In this document: piece after piece, positions 11,401 to 11,520 of the stretch
How the letters are laid out: every line of letters begins with the position of its first letter
Numbering within the stretch: position 1 is the stretch's first letter
Assembly (NCBI GenBank): GCA_015489285.1
Contig: WGAA01000002.1
Span: 1-11,520 of the forward strand
Reading direction: 5' to 3'
DNA length: 11,520 nucleotides
Origin: Anaerolineae bacterium
GTDB taxonomy: Bacteria > Chloroflexota > Anaerolineae > JAADDB01
Position numbers and translations under genes: made by a program
Notes under the pieces: model-generated
The model's database searches: none
What the model was told of the DNA's origin: nothing
The model's input: the letters and a program-made list of their open reading frames with translations, nothing else

Positions 11401-11510
11401 AACGCCGGGCGCTAAACCGCCCGGCTCATCCTAGCGAAGGCCTGCGGCCTCACGCGATCAAGCCCGAAGGGCTTCGCTTTAATGAGCACGGCGGTTCAGC
11501 GCCGTGCGAA
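11401..11510 (+). repeat. 110-nt near-palindromic multi-hairpin module, copy 2
   Basis: Gap-free match to 4253-4362, about 92% identical by eye. All paired segments are perfect in this copy: outer hairpins GCCGGGCG/CGCCCGGC (11404-11425) and GCACGGCG/CGCCGTGC (11486-11507). The enclosing stem TCAT+AGCGA (11426-11437) pairs with TCGCT+ATGA (11474-11485). Inside it are the inner hairpins AGGCC/GGCCT and AGCCC/GGGCT. The paired segments follow one another with almost no unassigned bases. It lies immediately outside the right inverted arm, as copy 1 lies outside the left arm. Confidence 0.85.
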
Positions 11511-11520
11511 TTTTGGCGAA

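Overview
The window is a GC-rich (clearly above 60% by eye) piece of a bacterial chromosome. Gene content and style are compatible with a Chloroflexota (Anaerolineae/Thermoflexia-like) genome, but this is an inference with low-to-moderate confidence: nothing here is a taxonomic marker. There are ten protein genes, one cut by the left edge. No tRNA, rRNA, CRISPR array or transposase gene was seen.

Left block (1-4022). The 3' end of aroA (EPSP synthase) is followed after 10 nt by aroE (shikimate dehydrogenase), a shikimate-pathway pair on the + strand. Converging on it, with only 3 nt between stop codons, is a minus-strand operon: a diacylglycerol/lipid kinase-family gene, then xseA and xseB (both subunits of exonuclease VII). 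A strong extended -10 promoter lies just upstream of the kinase gene.

Middle intergenic region (4023-4816, 794 nt). It has no credible gene but is full of repeats: tandem 7-mers built on an NNCGTNA rule, a ~120-nt direct repeat, and a 110-nt near-palindromic module that can fold into a branched multi-hairpin structure. Its last 80 nt hold a likely promoter for the next operon.

Right block (4817-11055). All genes are on + and closely spaced: the catalytic and cobalamin-binding subunits of a two-subunit B12-dependent acyl-CoA mutase, the MeaB-type G-protein chaperone, a degenerate thiamine-pyrophosphokinase-like protein, a 397-aa coiled-coil protein and dprA. The mutase would normally be labelled methylmalonyl-CoA mutase, but its two substrate-determining positions read Phe89 and Gln207, the isobutyryl-CoA mutase pattern. 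Mutase, B12 subunit and MeaB form one functional unit: a radical carbon-skeleton isomerase plus the GTPase that loads and protects its cofactor. The last three genes share the transcription direction but have no evident functional link to it.

Right intergenic region (11056-11520). It carries the repeat family again. Its heptamer-rich part (11066-11390) is an inverted copy of 4423-4670, and a second copy of the 110-nt module lies just outside it. The 6.4-kb mutase-to-dprA block is therefore bracketed symmetrically (module, arm, genes, inverted arm, module). This layout and the heptamer grammar are the most unusual things in the window.
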